A stretch of 12,278 nt of DNA. It comes from a bacterium (GTDB taxonomy: Bacteria > Patescibacteriota > Minisyncoccia > Phycocordibacterales > Phycocordibacteraceae). Numbering within the stretch: position 1 is the stretch's first letter; the number at the start of each line of letters is the position of its first letter. The notes beneath the pieces were generated by a model. The model saw only the letters and a list, made by a program, of their open reading frames with translations. It was not told the origin of the DNA and ran no database searches. This document shows positions 1-5,799 of the stretch, piece by piece. A program made the translations under genes and the position numbers. The stretch lies in NCBI GenBank assembly GCA_021782685.1, contig JAJXUQ010000008.1, positions 1 to 12,278 on the forward strand, written 5' to 3'.

Positions 1-1
1 T

Positions 2-862
2 CCTTCGGCGCGAGCGTCTACCTATGTGCCGCCGCCTTCCGTGCTTACGGTGGACGCGGGAGCCGACCGGGAAGCGTTCCTTGAAGTGCCGCTGCGCCTT
101 TCGGCGCACGCGGTGACGAAGAGCGGCGCGGCTGACCCTTCGGCGCGTATCGCCTGGAGCTTCGGCGACGGTTCCGCAGGGGAGGGGAGCGTTACGGAGA
201 AAACCTATCGCTATGCCGGCACGTACCTCGTGAAAGTGACGGCAACCGACGGCACGACAAGCGCGGAAGATGAGTTCACCGTTGTCGCGAAACCGGCGCT
301 CGTGCGCATCGCTTCCGTCTCGGGCGACGGCATTACGATAGCGAACGACTCGAGCGAACGTCTCGACCTCTCCCTCTGGCGGCTCTCCGCCGGTGCGGGC
401 TCCTTCCGCATTCCGAACGGGACGGTTCTTTTACCGGAAGCGAACGTTCTCTTCCCTTCAAGCGTCACCAATCTGCCCGTAGCGCTTGAGGCGTCGCTCG
501 CGTATCCTGACGGCGTGATCGCCGCCCGTTACCCGTCATCCGTACCTGCGGTACCTCTCGCGGACATGCAACTTTCCGTATCGACGACGGGTTCCAGTTC
601 AGAGCAGACGGCCGAGCAGCTCGCCGTGCACGGTGAGGCGTCGCCTGCGCGAAGTCAAGGGAGCATAAGCAACACGGCACATGAGAATCAAGCAGTAAGC
701 GCCCCCGCGGCGGCGATCGGACTCGCCGCCGCGGGGGCGGCTATCCTGTCTCGAGGTACTGCGAGTACCTCGTCGCCCTTCGCGAAGCTGTTCAAATCGC
801 CCTGGACGCTCGGACTGTTCGGCGTCATGACGCTCGCCGCCGGGGCTTTCATACTTCTCTAG
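2..862 (+). CDS. PKD and lamin-tail domain surface protein, C-terminal anchor (5' partial)
   Basis: The frame is open from the left edge (codons from base 2) to TAG at 860-862, so the true start lies outside; a GTG at 26 is in frame but is probably internal. Counting from that GTG, a PKD-type beta-sandwich spans about residues 5-88, with the hallmark FGDGS at 46-50 and YRYAGTYLV at 61-69. A lamin-tail-like (LTD) domain follows at about 91-165 (IANDSSERLDLSLWRL, then an IPNGTVLLP turn). A Ser/Thr/Ala/Gln-rich linker leads to an Ala/Gly-rich segment (225-240), a basic patch (KLFK) and a hydrophobic C-terminal helix (258-278), which reads as a membrane anchor. PKD and LTD domains are usually extracellular adhesion or binding modules, and the pair is common in Parcubacteria. 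The specific function is unknown. It lies 39 bases before the glycan genes on the same strand, so it could be a glycosylated surface protein; that is inferred from position only. Confidence 0.8.
   Translation, partial: PSARASTYVPPPSVLTVDAGADREAFLEVPLRLSAHAVTKSGAADPSARIAWSFGDGSAGEGSVTEKTYRYAGTYLVKVTATDGTTSAEDEFTVVAKPALVRIASVSGDGITIANDSSERLDLSLWRLSAGAGSFRIPNGTVLLPEANVLFPSSVTNLPVALEASLAYPDGVIAARYPSSVPAVPLADMQLSVSTTGSSSEQTAEQLAVHGEASPARSQGSISNTAHENQAVSAPAAAIGLAAAGAAILSRGTASTSSPFAKLFKSPWTLGLFGVMTLAAGAFILL
701..738. repeat. Perfect 16-bp inverted repeat (hairpin) inside the PKD/LTD gene
   Basis: Bases 701-716 and 723-738 are exact reverse complements, separated by a 6-base loop. The stem is almost all G+C and would be very stable in mRNA or single-stranded DNA. 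It encodes the Ala/Gly-rich segment before the membrane anchor. Ala/Gly codons are GC-rich and make partial palindromes easier, but a 16-of-16 match is unusual. Its role is unknown. Confidence 0.85.
752..772. repeat. Second perfect hairpin, 9-bp arms and 3-nt loop
   Basis: CGAGGTACT (752-760) and AGTACCTCG (764-772) are exact reverse complements around GCG. It starts 13 bases after the preceding 16-bp hairpin, so the 3' end of this gene carries two stacked stem-loops. There is no T-tract after it and the frame continues for about 90 bases, so it is not an ordinary intrinsic terminator. Confidence 0.8.
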
Positions 863-901
863 CATTCGCATTTCCCCGTTTTTCGTACTACCCTCCTACC
901 T

Positions 902-1786
902 ATGGCAGACCGGAAACTCATCGTCGTGACCGGAGGGGCGGGCTTCATCGGCTCGCACCTTTGCGAGCGCCTGGTGAAGTATGGCCATAAGGTCATCTCG
1001 CTCGACAACTACTTCACCGGAAGCCGCGAGAACCACGTGCCCGGGGTGGAGTACCGCGAGGGGCACACCAAGGACATCGAGAAGCACATTCCCGAGACGC
1101 CCGATCTCATCTACCACTTGGGCGAATATTCGCGCGTCGCTCCAAGCCTCGATGAGCCGGATATTGTTTTCGACCTCAACATGGTCGGAACATCCGGCGT
1201 GCTTGAGCACTGGCGCAAGCGCGGCTACAAGCTCGTATATGCCGGCTCGTCAACGAAATTCGCTGAGGCACGCGAAGACAACGTGGAGGGGAAGAACCGT
1301 TCTCCGTACTCGTGGTCGAAAGCAGCGAATACCGAGCAGGTACATAACTACGGCCGTTGGTATAGCCTCTCGTACTCGATCGCATACTTTTATAACGTGT
1401 ACGGTCCTGGCGAACGTGCCGAACAGTTCAACGGCGCCTACGGGACCGTCGTCGAAACGTTCAAGCAGTGCTATCTCGATGGGCGGCCGTGCTCGATAAA
1501 CGGGACGGGCGAACAGACGCGCGCATTCACCCATGTCGACGACACGATCGATGCGCTCGTCCGCATCGGTGAGAAAGGGGATAGGGACGAGTACGCGATC
1601 AGTGCGAAAGAGGCGTACTCGCTCCTCGATCTTGCCCGCATGTTCGGCCTTGAGATCGAGTTCAAACCCGCAACCAAATCGACGCGCTCGTCGGGAGCAT
1701 CCGAGACGTCGAAGCTTGAGGCGCTCGGGTGGCAGCAGAAGCACACTCTGCCTGCGTACATCGAATCAGTCAAGGCGGAAGCGTAG
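902..1786 (+). CDS. NAD-dependent sugar-nucleotide epimerase/dehydratase (extended SDR)
   Basis: The 294-residue protein is an extended short-chain dehydrogenase/reductase of the UDP-glucose 4-epimerase/dTDP-glucose dehydratase type. The N-terminal Rossmann motif GGAGFIGS is at 11-18, with D35 at the end of beta-2 for the NAD ribose. The catalytic elements are SST at 116-118 and Y136-x3-K140 (YSWSK). NVYGPGE (165-171) and RAFTHVDD (208-215) are typical of the substrate half. It should interconvert or dehydrate a nucleotide sugar in the cytoplasm to supply the neighbouring glycosyltransferases. The usual YHLAA strand is YHLGE here, and the protein is slightly shorter than the typical 310-340 residues. 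Substrate and exact reaction cannot be told; GalE-, RfbB- and WbpP-like activities all remain possible. ATG 902 is chosen because the Rossmann motif follows at once. The upstream bases are C-rich, with no Shine-Dalgarno. The next gene begins 2 bases after the stop. Confidence 0.9.
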   Translation: MADRKLIVVTGGAGFIGSHLCERLVKYGHKVISLDNYFTGSRENHVPGVEYREGHTKDIEKHIPETPDLIYHLGEYSRVAPSLDEPDIVFDLNMVGTSGVLEHWRKRGYKLVYAGSSTKFAEAREDNVEGKNRSPYSWSKAANTEQVHNYGRWYSLSYSIAYFYNVYGPGERAEQFNGAYGTVVETFKQCYLDGRPCSINGTGEQTRAFTHVDDTIDALVRIGEKGDRDEYAISAKEAYSLLDLARMFGLEIEFKPATKSTRSSGASETSKLEALGWQQKHTLPAYIESVKAEA

Positions 1787-1788
1787 CC

Positions 1789-2943
1789 ATGAAGCGCGTC
1801 CTAATCTTTTCTCTCGCGTACTATCCGAACTTCGTATCAGGTGCTGAGGCGGCTCTCAAAGAGATCACTGACCGCATCTCGCCGGAGGATATCGAGTTCC
1901 ACGTCGTGACGCACCTGTTCGACAAGGATGCCCAGCGCGAGGAGCGTATCGGGAACGTGCAGGTGCATCGGGTCGGGTTTGGCAACGCATACCTGTCAAA
2001 GATATTCTTCGTGCCGTTCGCTGCGCTCAAGGCGCGGGCGATCGAGCGGGCAGGCGGTCTGGATGCGATCTGGTGCATGATGACCTACATGCTGTTCCCG
2101 CTCGTGCTCGCGCGTCTTATCGGCGTCCGTGTGCCGCACCTGCTTACTCTCCAGGATGGCGATTCGTATGAAAAAGTCTTCCGACGTTGGTTTATCGTGC
2201 CGTTCACGCCGCTCCTTGATTATGGTTTTCGTACGGCATCGATCATCCAGGTCATCTCGAAGTATCTCGCGACCTGGCCGCCGCGCCGCGGCTATGCGGG
2301 CGAAATCGTGCTCATCAAGAACGGCGCAAACCCAAACGATCTCAAACAGGCGTTCTCGCAAGCAGAAATCGACGAAATCAAAAAGGAGCTCGGCAAAAGG
2401 GAAGACGATATATTCCTCGTAAACACTTCCCGCCTAGTACACCAGAAAGGCTTCGACACGGTGATCGAGACGCTTACGCACCTTCCGAAGAACATTAAGT
2501 TCGTCGCGGTGGGTGACGGGGAAGATGAAGGGAAATTGAAGGATCTTGCGAAGCGGCTTGGCGTGCGCGACCGTGTCATCTTCACGGGCCGCGTCGAGCG
2601 CTCGGTCGTGACGCTCTATCGCAAGGCAGGCGACATCTTCGTTGCGCCGAGCCGTTCCGAAGGGCTCGGCAACGCGTTCGTCTCCGCACTGGCGTCGAAA
2701 CTCCCGCTCGTCACTTCCGGAGTAGGAGGTATCGCGGACTACGCGGTCGATGGCGAGACGGCGTGGATCGTCCCGCCGGACGATCCTGAAGCGCTCGCAG
2801 CGAAGATCAAGGAAGTGATCGCGCATCCCGAGAAGGCGCGCGAGATTTCCGAACGTGCACGGGCGATGGTCGAGCGCGACTACGACTGGGACAAGATCGC
2901 GGTACAGATGCAAGAACGGGTATTCGGTATCGTATACAAATGA
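1789..2943 (+). CDS. GT4-family glycosyltransferase with altered EX7E motif
   Basis: The 384-residue protein has the two Rossmann-like domains of a GT-B fold retaining glycosyltransferase (GT4). The N-terminal domain begins MKRVLIFSLAYYPNFVSGAE, with the donor/acceptor loop near residues 11-20. The C-terminal domain has NTSRLVHQKGFDTVIE, VGDGEDEGKL, VIFTGRV and the APSRSEGLGNAFVSALA region. The EX7E element normally reads E-x7-E. Here the first Glu is kept (SEGLG) but the second is Ser (VSALA), a site that in GT4 enzymes normally contacts the donor nucleotide. The rest of the fold looks intact, so I call it a probable enzyme rather than a pseudogene. The start is ATG 1789, two bases after the epimerase stop and preceded by a purine-rich AAGGCGGAAG. 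An in-frame ATG at 1729 would lie within the epimerase gene and add 20 residues ahead of the fold. Donor and acceptor are unknown. Confidence 0.9.
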   Translation: MKRVLIFSLAYYPNFVSGAEAALKEITDRISPEDIEFHVVTHLFDKDAQREERIGNVQVHRVGFGNAYLSKIFFVPFAALKARAIERAGGLDAIWCMMTYMLFPLVLARLIGVRVPHLLTLQDGDSYEKVFRRWFIVPFTPLLDYGFRTASIIQVISKYLATWPPRRGYAGEIVLIKNGANPNDLKQAFSQAEIDEIKKELGKREDDIFLVNTSRLVHQKGFDTVIETLTHLPKNIKFVAVGDGEDEGKLKDLAKRLGVRDRVIFTGRVERSVVTLYRKAGDIFVAPSRSEGLGNAFVSALASKLPLVTSGVGGIADYAVDGETAWIVPPDDPEALAAKIKEVIAHPEKAREISERARAMVERDYDWDKIAVQMQERVFGIVYK

Positions 2944-2951
2944 AATGTTAA

Positions 2952-2973
2952 GGGTGCTTATGGGGCAGCACCC
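2952..2973. terminator. Possible bidirectional terminator between convergent genes
   Basis: GGGTGCT (2952-2958) and AGCACCC (2967-2973) form a perfect 7-bp stem with an 8-base loop between two convergent transcription units. On the minus strand the stem is followed by an imperfect T-rich run (TTAACATTTCATTT), as expected downstream of the kinase gene. On the plus strand no T-tract follows, so termination in that direction is less certain. Confidence 0.4.
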
Positions 2974-3021
2974 GCTCGTGGGCGTGTACGCGGAGATGGT
3001 CGAGAAGCTCGAAGCGCTCGA

Positions 3022-4125
3022 CTAATGGAGACCTACCTGGCGGCGCTTCTCTTCGTCGCTTCGGAGCCGATCGCGCGTGTCGCGGTAACGCTCGAGCACT
3101 TCTGGCGGGATGTGTTCGTCGTGTACGACAGTCGCGAGGGCGCGTGTCCAGAACCGGATGCGCTCCGAATTCAGTTCATGTAGCGCGCCGGAGCTCCGAG
3201 AGAGCGTGTACACGTAGTACAAGAGTATCTCGCCGAGACGGTAGATGCGCATAGCCTTGAGCGCGAGTGACTCCTCTTCCGTGCGGTTCTCGGCGACATA
3301 CTGCACGAGCGCATCGGCAAGCTTCGGGTTATAGAGCATCATGAAGTTTATGAACCGTGCCCATCCTTCGTACTTGTTGCCGAAGCGCAGCGACGAGAGG
3401 TCAAGGAGGTAGATTCGCCCGTCTTTTACGCGGAAGTTCTGCGGCGTGAAGTCCCAGTGGGTGAGGAAGCCGCCGTATCGCTCCAGGTTCTCGCGGCTCT
3501 CCGCGAGAACCTTCGTCGCTTCGGTCAAAACGGCTTCGGGGACCAGCTTGTCCGGAACATGCGCGAGGATTTCATTTCTGAACCGCGCGAAGTTCGCAAG
3601 ATAATCTTGCGCGTACATCTCGCCGAACGTACGCGTGACGAGTACCCGATGCTCATAGGTTGTTGCGTGAGCGCCCTCCTGCGCCTTGAACGCGCCAAGG
3701 GCAAGCGAGAACTGCTCCTCGACAGTGCGCTCGATAAACGGCATCTCTTGTTCGATGAATTCGGAAACCAGGATAACAAAACCTCCTCGGCGTACGAATG
3801 CAAGCTCGCGCGGAGCATAGAATGCCTGATAGGCGAAAGGGATGCGTTTAAGCGCGTCACGACAGGCGCGCTCGTATTCGAGCTCTTCGATCCCGCGCGG
3901 CTCGTCACTTACCTTGATGATGGCTTTCTGTCCGTCCGCCACGCGGCGGCCGATAAGGACGAGCTTCCGTCCGCCGTCGATAGGCCGTGTGAGGAAACGC
4001 TCGCCGGTGATATGCGGTTGCTCGTCGTCGAGCGCGTAGCCGATGCCGGCAAGGAGCGGGGAGAGTCTTGCGAGCGTTTCCTTGCAGGAGACGTCCCATT
4101 CGTTTCGGGCGGTGTCAGTGGGCAT
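3022..4125 (-). CDS. APH/choline-kinase-like phosphotransferase
   Basis: The 367-residue protein has the layout of the protein-kinase-like (APH, choline kinase) superfamily. Numbering from ATG at 4125, there is a beta-3 lysine K71 in AIIKVSD, an alpha-C glutamate in EELEYERACRD (81-90), a hinge at VILVSEFIEQEMPF (117-130) and the catalytic loop H223-W-D225-F-T-P-Q-N230. D242 in LLDLSS is the metal-binding equivalent of DFG. All expected catalytic residues are present, so it is probably active, transferring phosphate from ATP to a small molecule. A sugar or glycan precursor fits the context better than an antibiotic. The C-terminal third is helical and charged. ATG 4125 gives an 11-base overlap with the upstream GT-like gene; an in-frame ATG at 4176 would add 17 residues and overlap more. 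No clear ribosome binding site is seen, so translation may be coupled. It is cotranscribed with the GT-N gene, against the rest of the locus. Confidence 0.8.
   Translation of the reverse strand: MPTDTARNEWDVSCKETLARLSPLLAGIGYALDDEQPHITGERFLTRPIDGGRKLVLIGRRVADGQKAIIKVSDEPRGIEELEYERACRDALKRIPFAYQAFYAPRELAFVRRGGFVILVSEFIEQEMPFIERTVEEQFSLALGAFKAQEGAHATTYEHRVLVTRTFGEMYAQDYLANFARFRNEILAHVPDKLVPEAVLTEATKVLAESRENLERYGGFLTHWDFTPQNFRVKDGRIYLLDLSSLRFGNKYEGWARFINFMMLYNPKLADALVQYVAENRTEEESLALKAMRIYRLGEILLYYVYTLSRSSGALHELNSERIRFWTRALATVVHDEHIPPEVLERYRDTRDRLRSDEEKRRQVGLH
3485..3512. repeat. Perfect 12-bp hairpin inside the kinase gene
   Basis: AGGTTCTCGCGG (3485-3496) and its exact reverse complement (3501-3512) flank a 4-base loop CTCT. 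It encodes about residues 205-214 of the kinase, a helix just before the catalytic loop. It is one of several unrelated perfect hairpins within genes of this window. Confidence 0.85.
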
Positions 4126-4642
4126 GATGGAAAAGACGGGAAAGTCCGGCAACGTGCGCGTCCCACGACCGTTCATGCGCGGCGAGCTCTTCTGTCGGTC
4201 GCGGTGCGAAGGGGAGGATTTCCGGCCGGCGCGGCGGGAAATCGGATACTATATGGCCTGCGCGCGAGGATGCAAGATGCTCGAGAAGTCCGGCACGGTC
4301 GTGGGCGGCACGGTCAGCGACGCAGAAGATGAGGGGAGTCGTCCGGTGCCGCGAAACAAGCAGAAGAGGGAGCTCGATCGACGCACCGTTTACGGCAAGG
4401 ACGATGTCGGCACCCCGTATCGCCCGGGCGAGCGCATTCCGGAACGAGAGTAACCGCACAAGAAGAGGTCTGTGTTTTTCAATAGCGACGACGGTCACGC
4501 CCGAAATCGGCTCCGGCAAGTGGGCGTATGTCACAACGGTTACTTCGTGATCTTTTGAGAGGCGGCGCGCGAGTTCCTTGGCGTACGCCGCAACATCCGC
4601 GATTTCAGGCGGATACAGGGGAGTCGCAAGCACGATGCGCAT
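4115..4642 (-). CDS. Stand-alone GT4 N-terminal-domain-like protein (half glycosyltransferase)
   Basis: The 175-residue protein opens MRIVLATPLYPPEIADVAAY. It matches 12 of the first 14 residues of the divergent full-length GT4 enzyme that starts at 4714, and the resemblance continues at low level through GADIVLAVNGASIELPLLL (77-95). It then stops where a GT4 protein would enter its linker and donor-binding C-terminal domain, so there is no nucleotide-sugar site and no EX7E motif. The usual N-domain Gly-Gly (GGPSTY in the partner) is replaced by AD at 15-16. A catalytic role is therefore unlikely. It may be a truncated paralogue, or a regulatory or scaffolding half-protein. The frame is intact and its stop overlaps the kinase start by 11 bases, which suggests it is maintained as one unit with the kinase. 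The C-terminal tail (134-175) is Arg/His-rich and unlike anything I recognise. ATG 4642 is set by the alignment with the paralogue. Confidence 0.75.
   Translation of the reverse strand: MRIVLATPLYPPEIADVAAYAKELARRLSKDHEVTVVTYAHLPEPISGVTVVAIEKHRPLLVRLLSFRNALARAIRGADIVLAVNGASIELPLLLVSRHRTTPLIFCVADRAAHDRAGLLEHLASSRAGHIVSDFPPRRPEILPFAPRPTEELAAHERSWDAHVAGLSRLFHHAH
4217..4243. repeat. Near-perfect 12-bp hairpin (one mismatch) inside the half-GT gene
   Basis: GATTTCCGGCCG (4217-4228) and CGGCGGGAAATC (4232-4243) pair at 11 of 12 positions around a 3-base loop. It encodes about residues 134-142 (DFPPRRPEI), the start of the unrecognised tail. It fits the pattern of gene-internal hairpins but is imperfect. 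Confidence 0.65.
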
Positions 4643-4748
4643 AGCCGGAGTCTAGCACAATGAGTGCAACCGGATCGGTAGCGCGGAGGTTTCAAAAAAG
4701 ATACCATTTCAGTATGAAAATCGTCGTCGCGACTCCCCTGTATCCGCC
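4608..4748. repeat. 20-bp perfect inverted repeat flanking a divergent promoter
   Basis: GCGACTCCCCTGTATCCGCC occurs at 4729-4748 on the plus strand and at 4608-4627 on the minus strand, 101 bases apart. In each gene it begins at codon 6 and encodes ATPLYPP, so the two arms are in register. The enclosed segment (4628-4728) holds both start codons and the whole intergenic region. Codons ACT, CCC and CTG are shared although this locus more often uses ACG/ACC, CCG and CTC. Identity breaks down at once after the repeat. This suggests recent exchange, gene conversion or an inversion site rather than protein conservation alone. Confidence 0.85.
4643..4713. promoter_or_regulatory. Divergent promoter region between half-GT and GT4 genes
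   Basis: These 71 bases separate two divergent starts and must contain or adjoin the promoters for both directions. For the minus strand, TGCTAGACT (4657-4649) resembles an extended -10 box, but no good -35 is seen 17 bases upstream. For the plus strand, TACCAT at 4702-4707 is a weak -10 candidate close to the start. A GGAGG at 4685-4689 is too far from ATG 4714 to act as its ribosome binding site. The exact promoter elements are uncertain. Confidence 0.4.
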
Positions 4749-5799
4749 CGAGATAGGCGGGCCGTCGACGTACGCGAAACTGCTTGCAGAAGGTTTGCCT
4801 GCTCGCGGTGTCGAGGTCACGCTCGTTAAGTTCGGCGCGGTGCGGCATCTGCCGAAGCTCGTGCGGCACCTCGCCTATTTCGCCCGCGTGCGACGCGCGC
4901 TCAAGAGAGCCGATCTCGTGCTCGCTCTTGATCCGGTATCGGTCGGGCTGCCTGCTTGTCTTGCCGCACGGTCGCTTCAAAAGCCGCTTGTGGTGAAGGT
5001 GGTGGGCGACTACGCCTGGGAGCAGGGGCGGCAGCGCTTCGGCGTCGAGCAGGTCCTCGACGAGTTCGTGCGGACGAAACAAGCTTCGCTCAGGGTGCGC
5101 CTGCTGCAGGCGGTGCAGACGCGCGTCGCACGGTGCGCGAAGCGCATCATCGTGCCGAGCGTCTACCTGGAAGGCGTGGTCGCCGCGTGGGGTATCCCGC
5201 GCGACGGGATCCGGGTCATCTACAACGCCGTGTCCCGCGAGAAGTTCGGAGTCATCCCCGCGAACGTGGCGAAGCTGCCGCGACCGCTCGTCGTGACCGC
5301 GGGGCGCCTCGTTCCTTGGAAACATGTGGATGGCGTTATCGACGCGGTCGCAAGCATTCCGGAAGCTTCGCTCGCGATCGTCGGCGACGGCCCGCTCCGC
5401 GCGGCGCTTACGCGCCGCGCGGGTGAGAGATTGCCCGGGCGCGCCCTTTTCACCGGTACGCTCTCTCACGCGGACACCCTTGCCGTCGTAAAGTCCGCCG
5501 ACGCGTTCGCGCTTAACTCCTCATATGAAGGCCTTTCGCACCTCCTTATCGAAGCGCGCATGCTCGGCGTGCCGATCGTCGCGACGAAGGTCGGTGGGAA
5601 CCCGGAAGTGGTTGCCGACGGCGAAGACGGCCTTTTGATACCGGAAGGCGACACACCCGCGCTCGCTCGCTCGCTCGCTCGCGTGCTCGGTGATGACGAG
5701 TTCCGCGCGCGCTGCACGGCGCGCGCAAGAGAATCAGAGAGACGCTTCGAGGTGGAAACGATGCTTGCGGCAACTGCTACACTGTTGCAAAGCATATGA
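4714..5799 (+). CDS. GT4-family glycosyltransferase
   Basis: The 361-residue protein is a complete GT-B retaining glycosyltransferase. The N-terminal domain has MKIVVATPLYPPEIGGPSTY, with the glycine-rich loop at 15-20. VGDYAWEQGRQRFGV (97-111) is typical of this subgroup. The C-terminal domain has TAGRLVPWKHVDGVI (195-209), VGDGPLR (223-229), FTGTLSH (246-252) and an intact EX7E, E272-GLSHLLI-E280, followed by GGNPEVV. It should transfer a sugar from a nucleotide donor to a cytoplasmic lipid- or glycan-linked acceptor; specificity cannot be read. ATG 4714 is preferred over an in-frame ATG at 4660, which would add 18 residues unlike the family and run through the divergent promoter region. 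The stop overlaps the next start in ATGA. Oddities are the 20-bp inverted repeat shared with the divergent half-GT and a (GCTC)5 tract near the 3' end, both of which could vary its expression. Confidence 0.92.
   Translation: MKIVVATPLYPPEIGGPSTYAKLLAEGLPARGVEVTLVKFGAVRHLPKLVRHLAYFARVRRALKRADLVLALDPVSVGLPACLAARSLQKPLVVKVVGDYAWEQGRQRFGVEQVLDEFVRTKQASLRVRLLQAVQTRVARCAKRIIVPSVYLEGVVAAWGIPRDGIRVIYNAVSREKFGVIPANVAKLPRPLVVTAGRLVPWKHVDGVIDAVASIPEASLAIVGDGPLRAALTRRAGERLPGRALFTGTLSHADTLAVVKSADAFALNSSYEGLSHLLIEARMLGVPIVATKVGGNPEVVADGEDGLLIPEGDTPALARSLARVLGDDEFRARCTARARESERRFEVETMLAATATLLQSI
5397..5422. repeat. Perfect 11-bp hairpin inside GT4 gene
   Basis: CCGCGCGGCGC (5397-5407) and GCGCCGCGCGG (5412-5422) are exact reverse complements with loop TTAC. 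It encodes about residues 228-237, just after the VGDGP motif, in an Ala/Arg-rich helix where codons allow GC-rich palindromes. Confidence 0.8.
5661..5680. repeat. Tetranucleotide tract (GCTC)5 in GT4 coding region
   Basis: Five uninterrupted copies of GCTC lie in the codons for residues 316-323 (ALARSLAR). Gain or loss of one unit would shift the frame and replace the last 40 or so residues, which form the C-terminal helices. Tetranucleotide tracts in glycosyltransferase genes cause phase variation in Haemophilus and Neisseria, but those tracts are usually longer than five units. Confidence 0.8.

Noticed and set aside
863..901. Terminator after the PKD/LTD gene
   Set aside because: The 39 bases contain T runs but no stem-loop before them; the strong stems at 701-772 are too far inside the gene.
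1729..1788. Upstream ATG extension of the GT starting at 1789
   Set aside because: It would add 20 residues encoded within the epimerase gene and not belonging to the GT fold; ATG 1789 follows the epimerase stop directly.
3457..4332. Long plus-strand open frame (291 codons) opposite the kinase and half-GT genes
   Set aside because: It is antisense to two genes with clear family motifs; its translation is Arg/Ser/Leu-rich with no recognisable domain, as expected for a shadow in high-GC DNA.
4660..4713. Upstream ATG extension of the GT starting at 4714
   Set aside because: The extra residues precede the universal MKIVVATPLYPP start and occupy the divergent promoter region.
4540..5469. Long minus-strand open frame (309 codons) opposite the 4714 GT
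   Set aside because: The plus strand encodes a full GT4 protein with all motifs; the antisense translation is Arg/His-rich low-complexity.
5661..5680. GCTC repeat as a CRISPR or other spaced array
   Set aside because: The units are contiguous 4-mers with no spacers; it is a simple sequence repeat.
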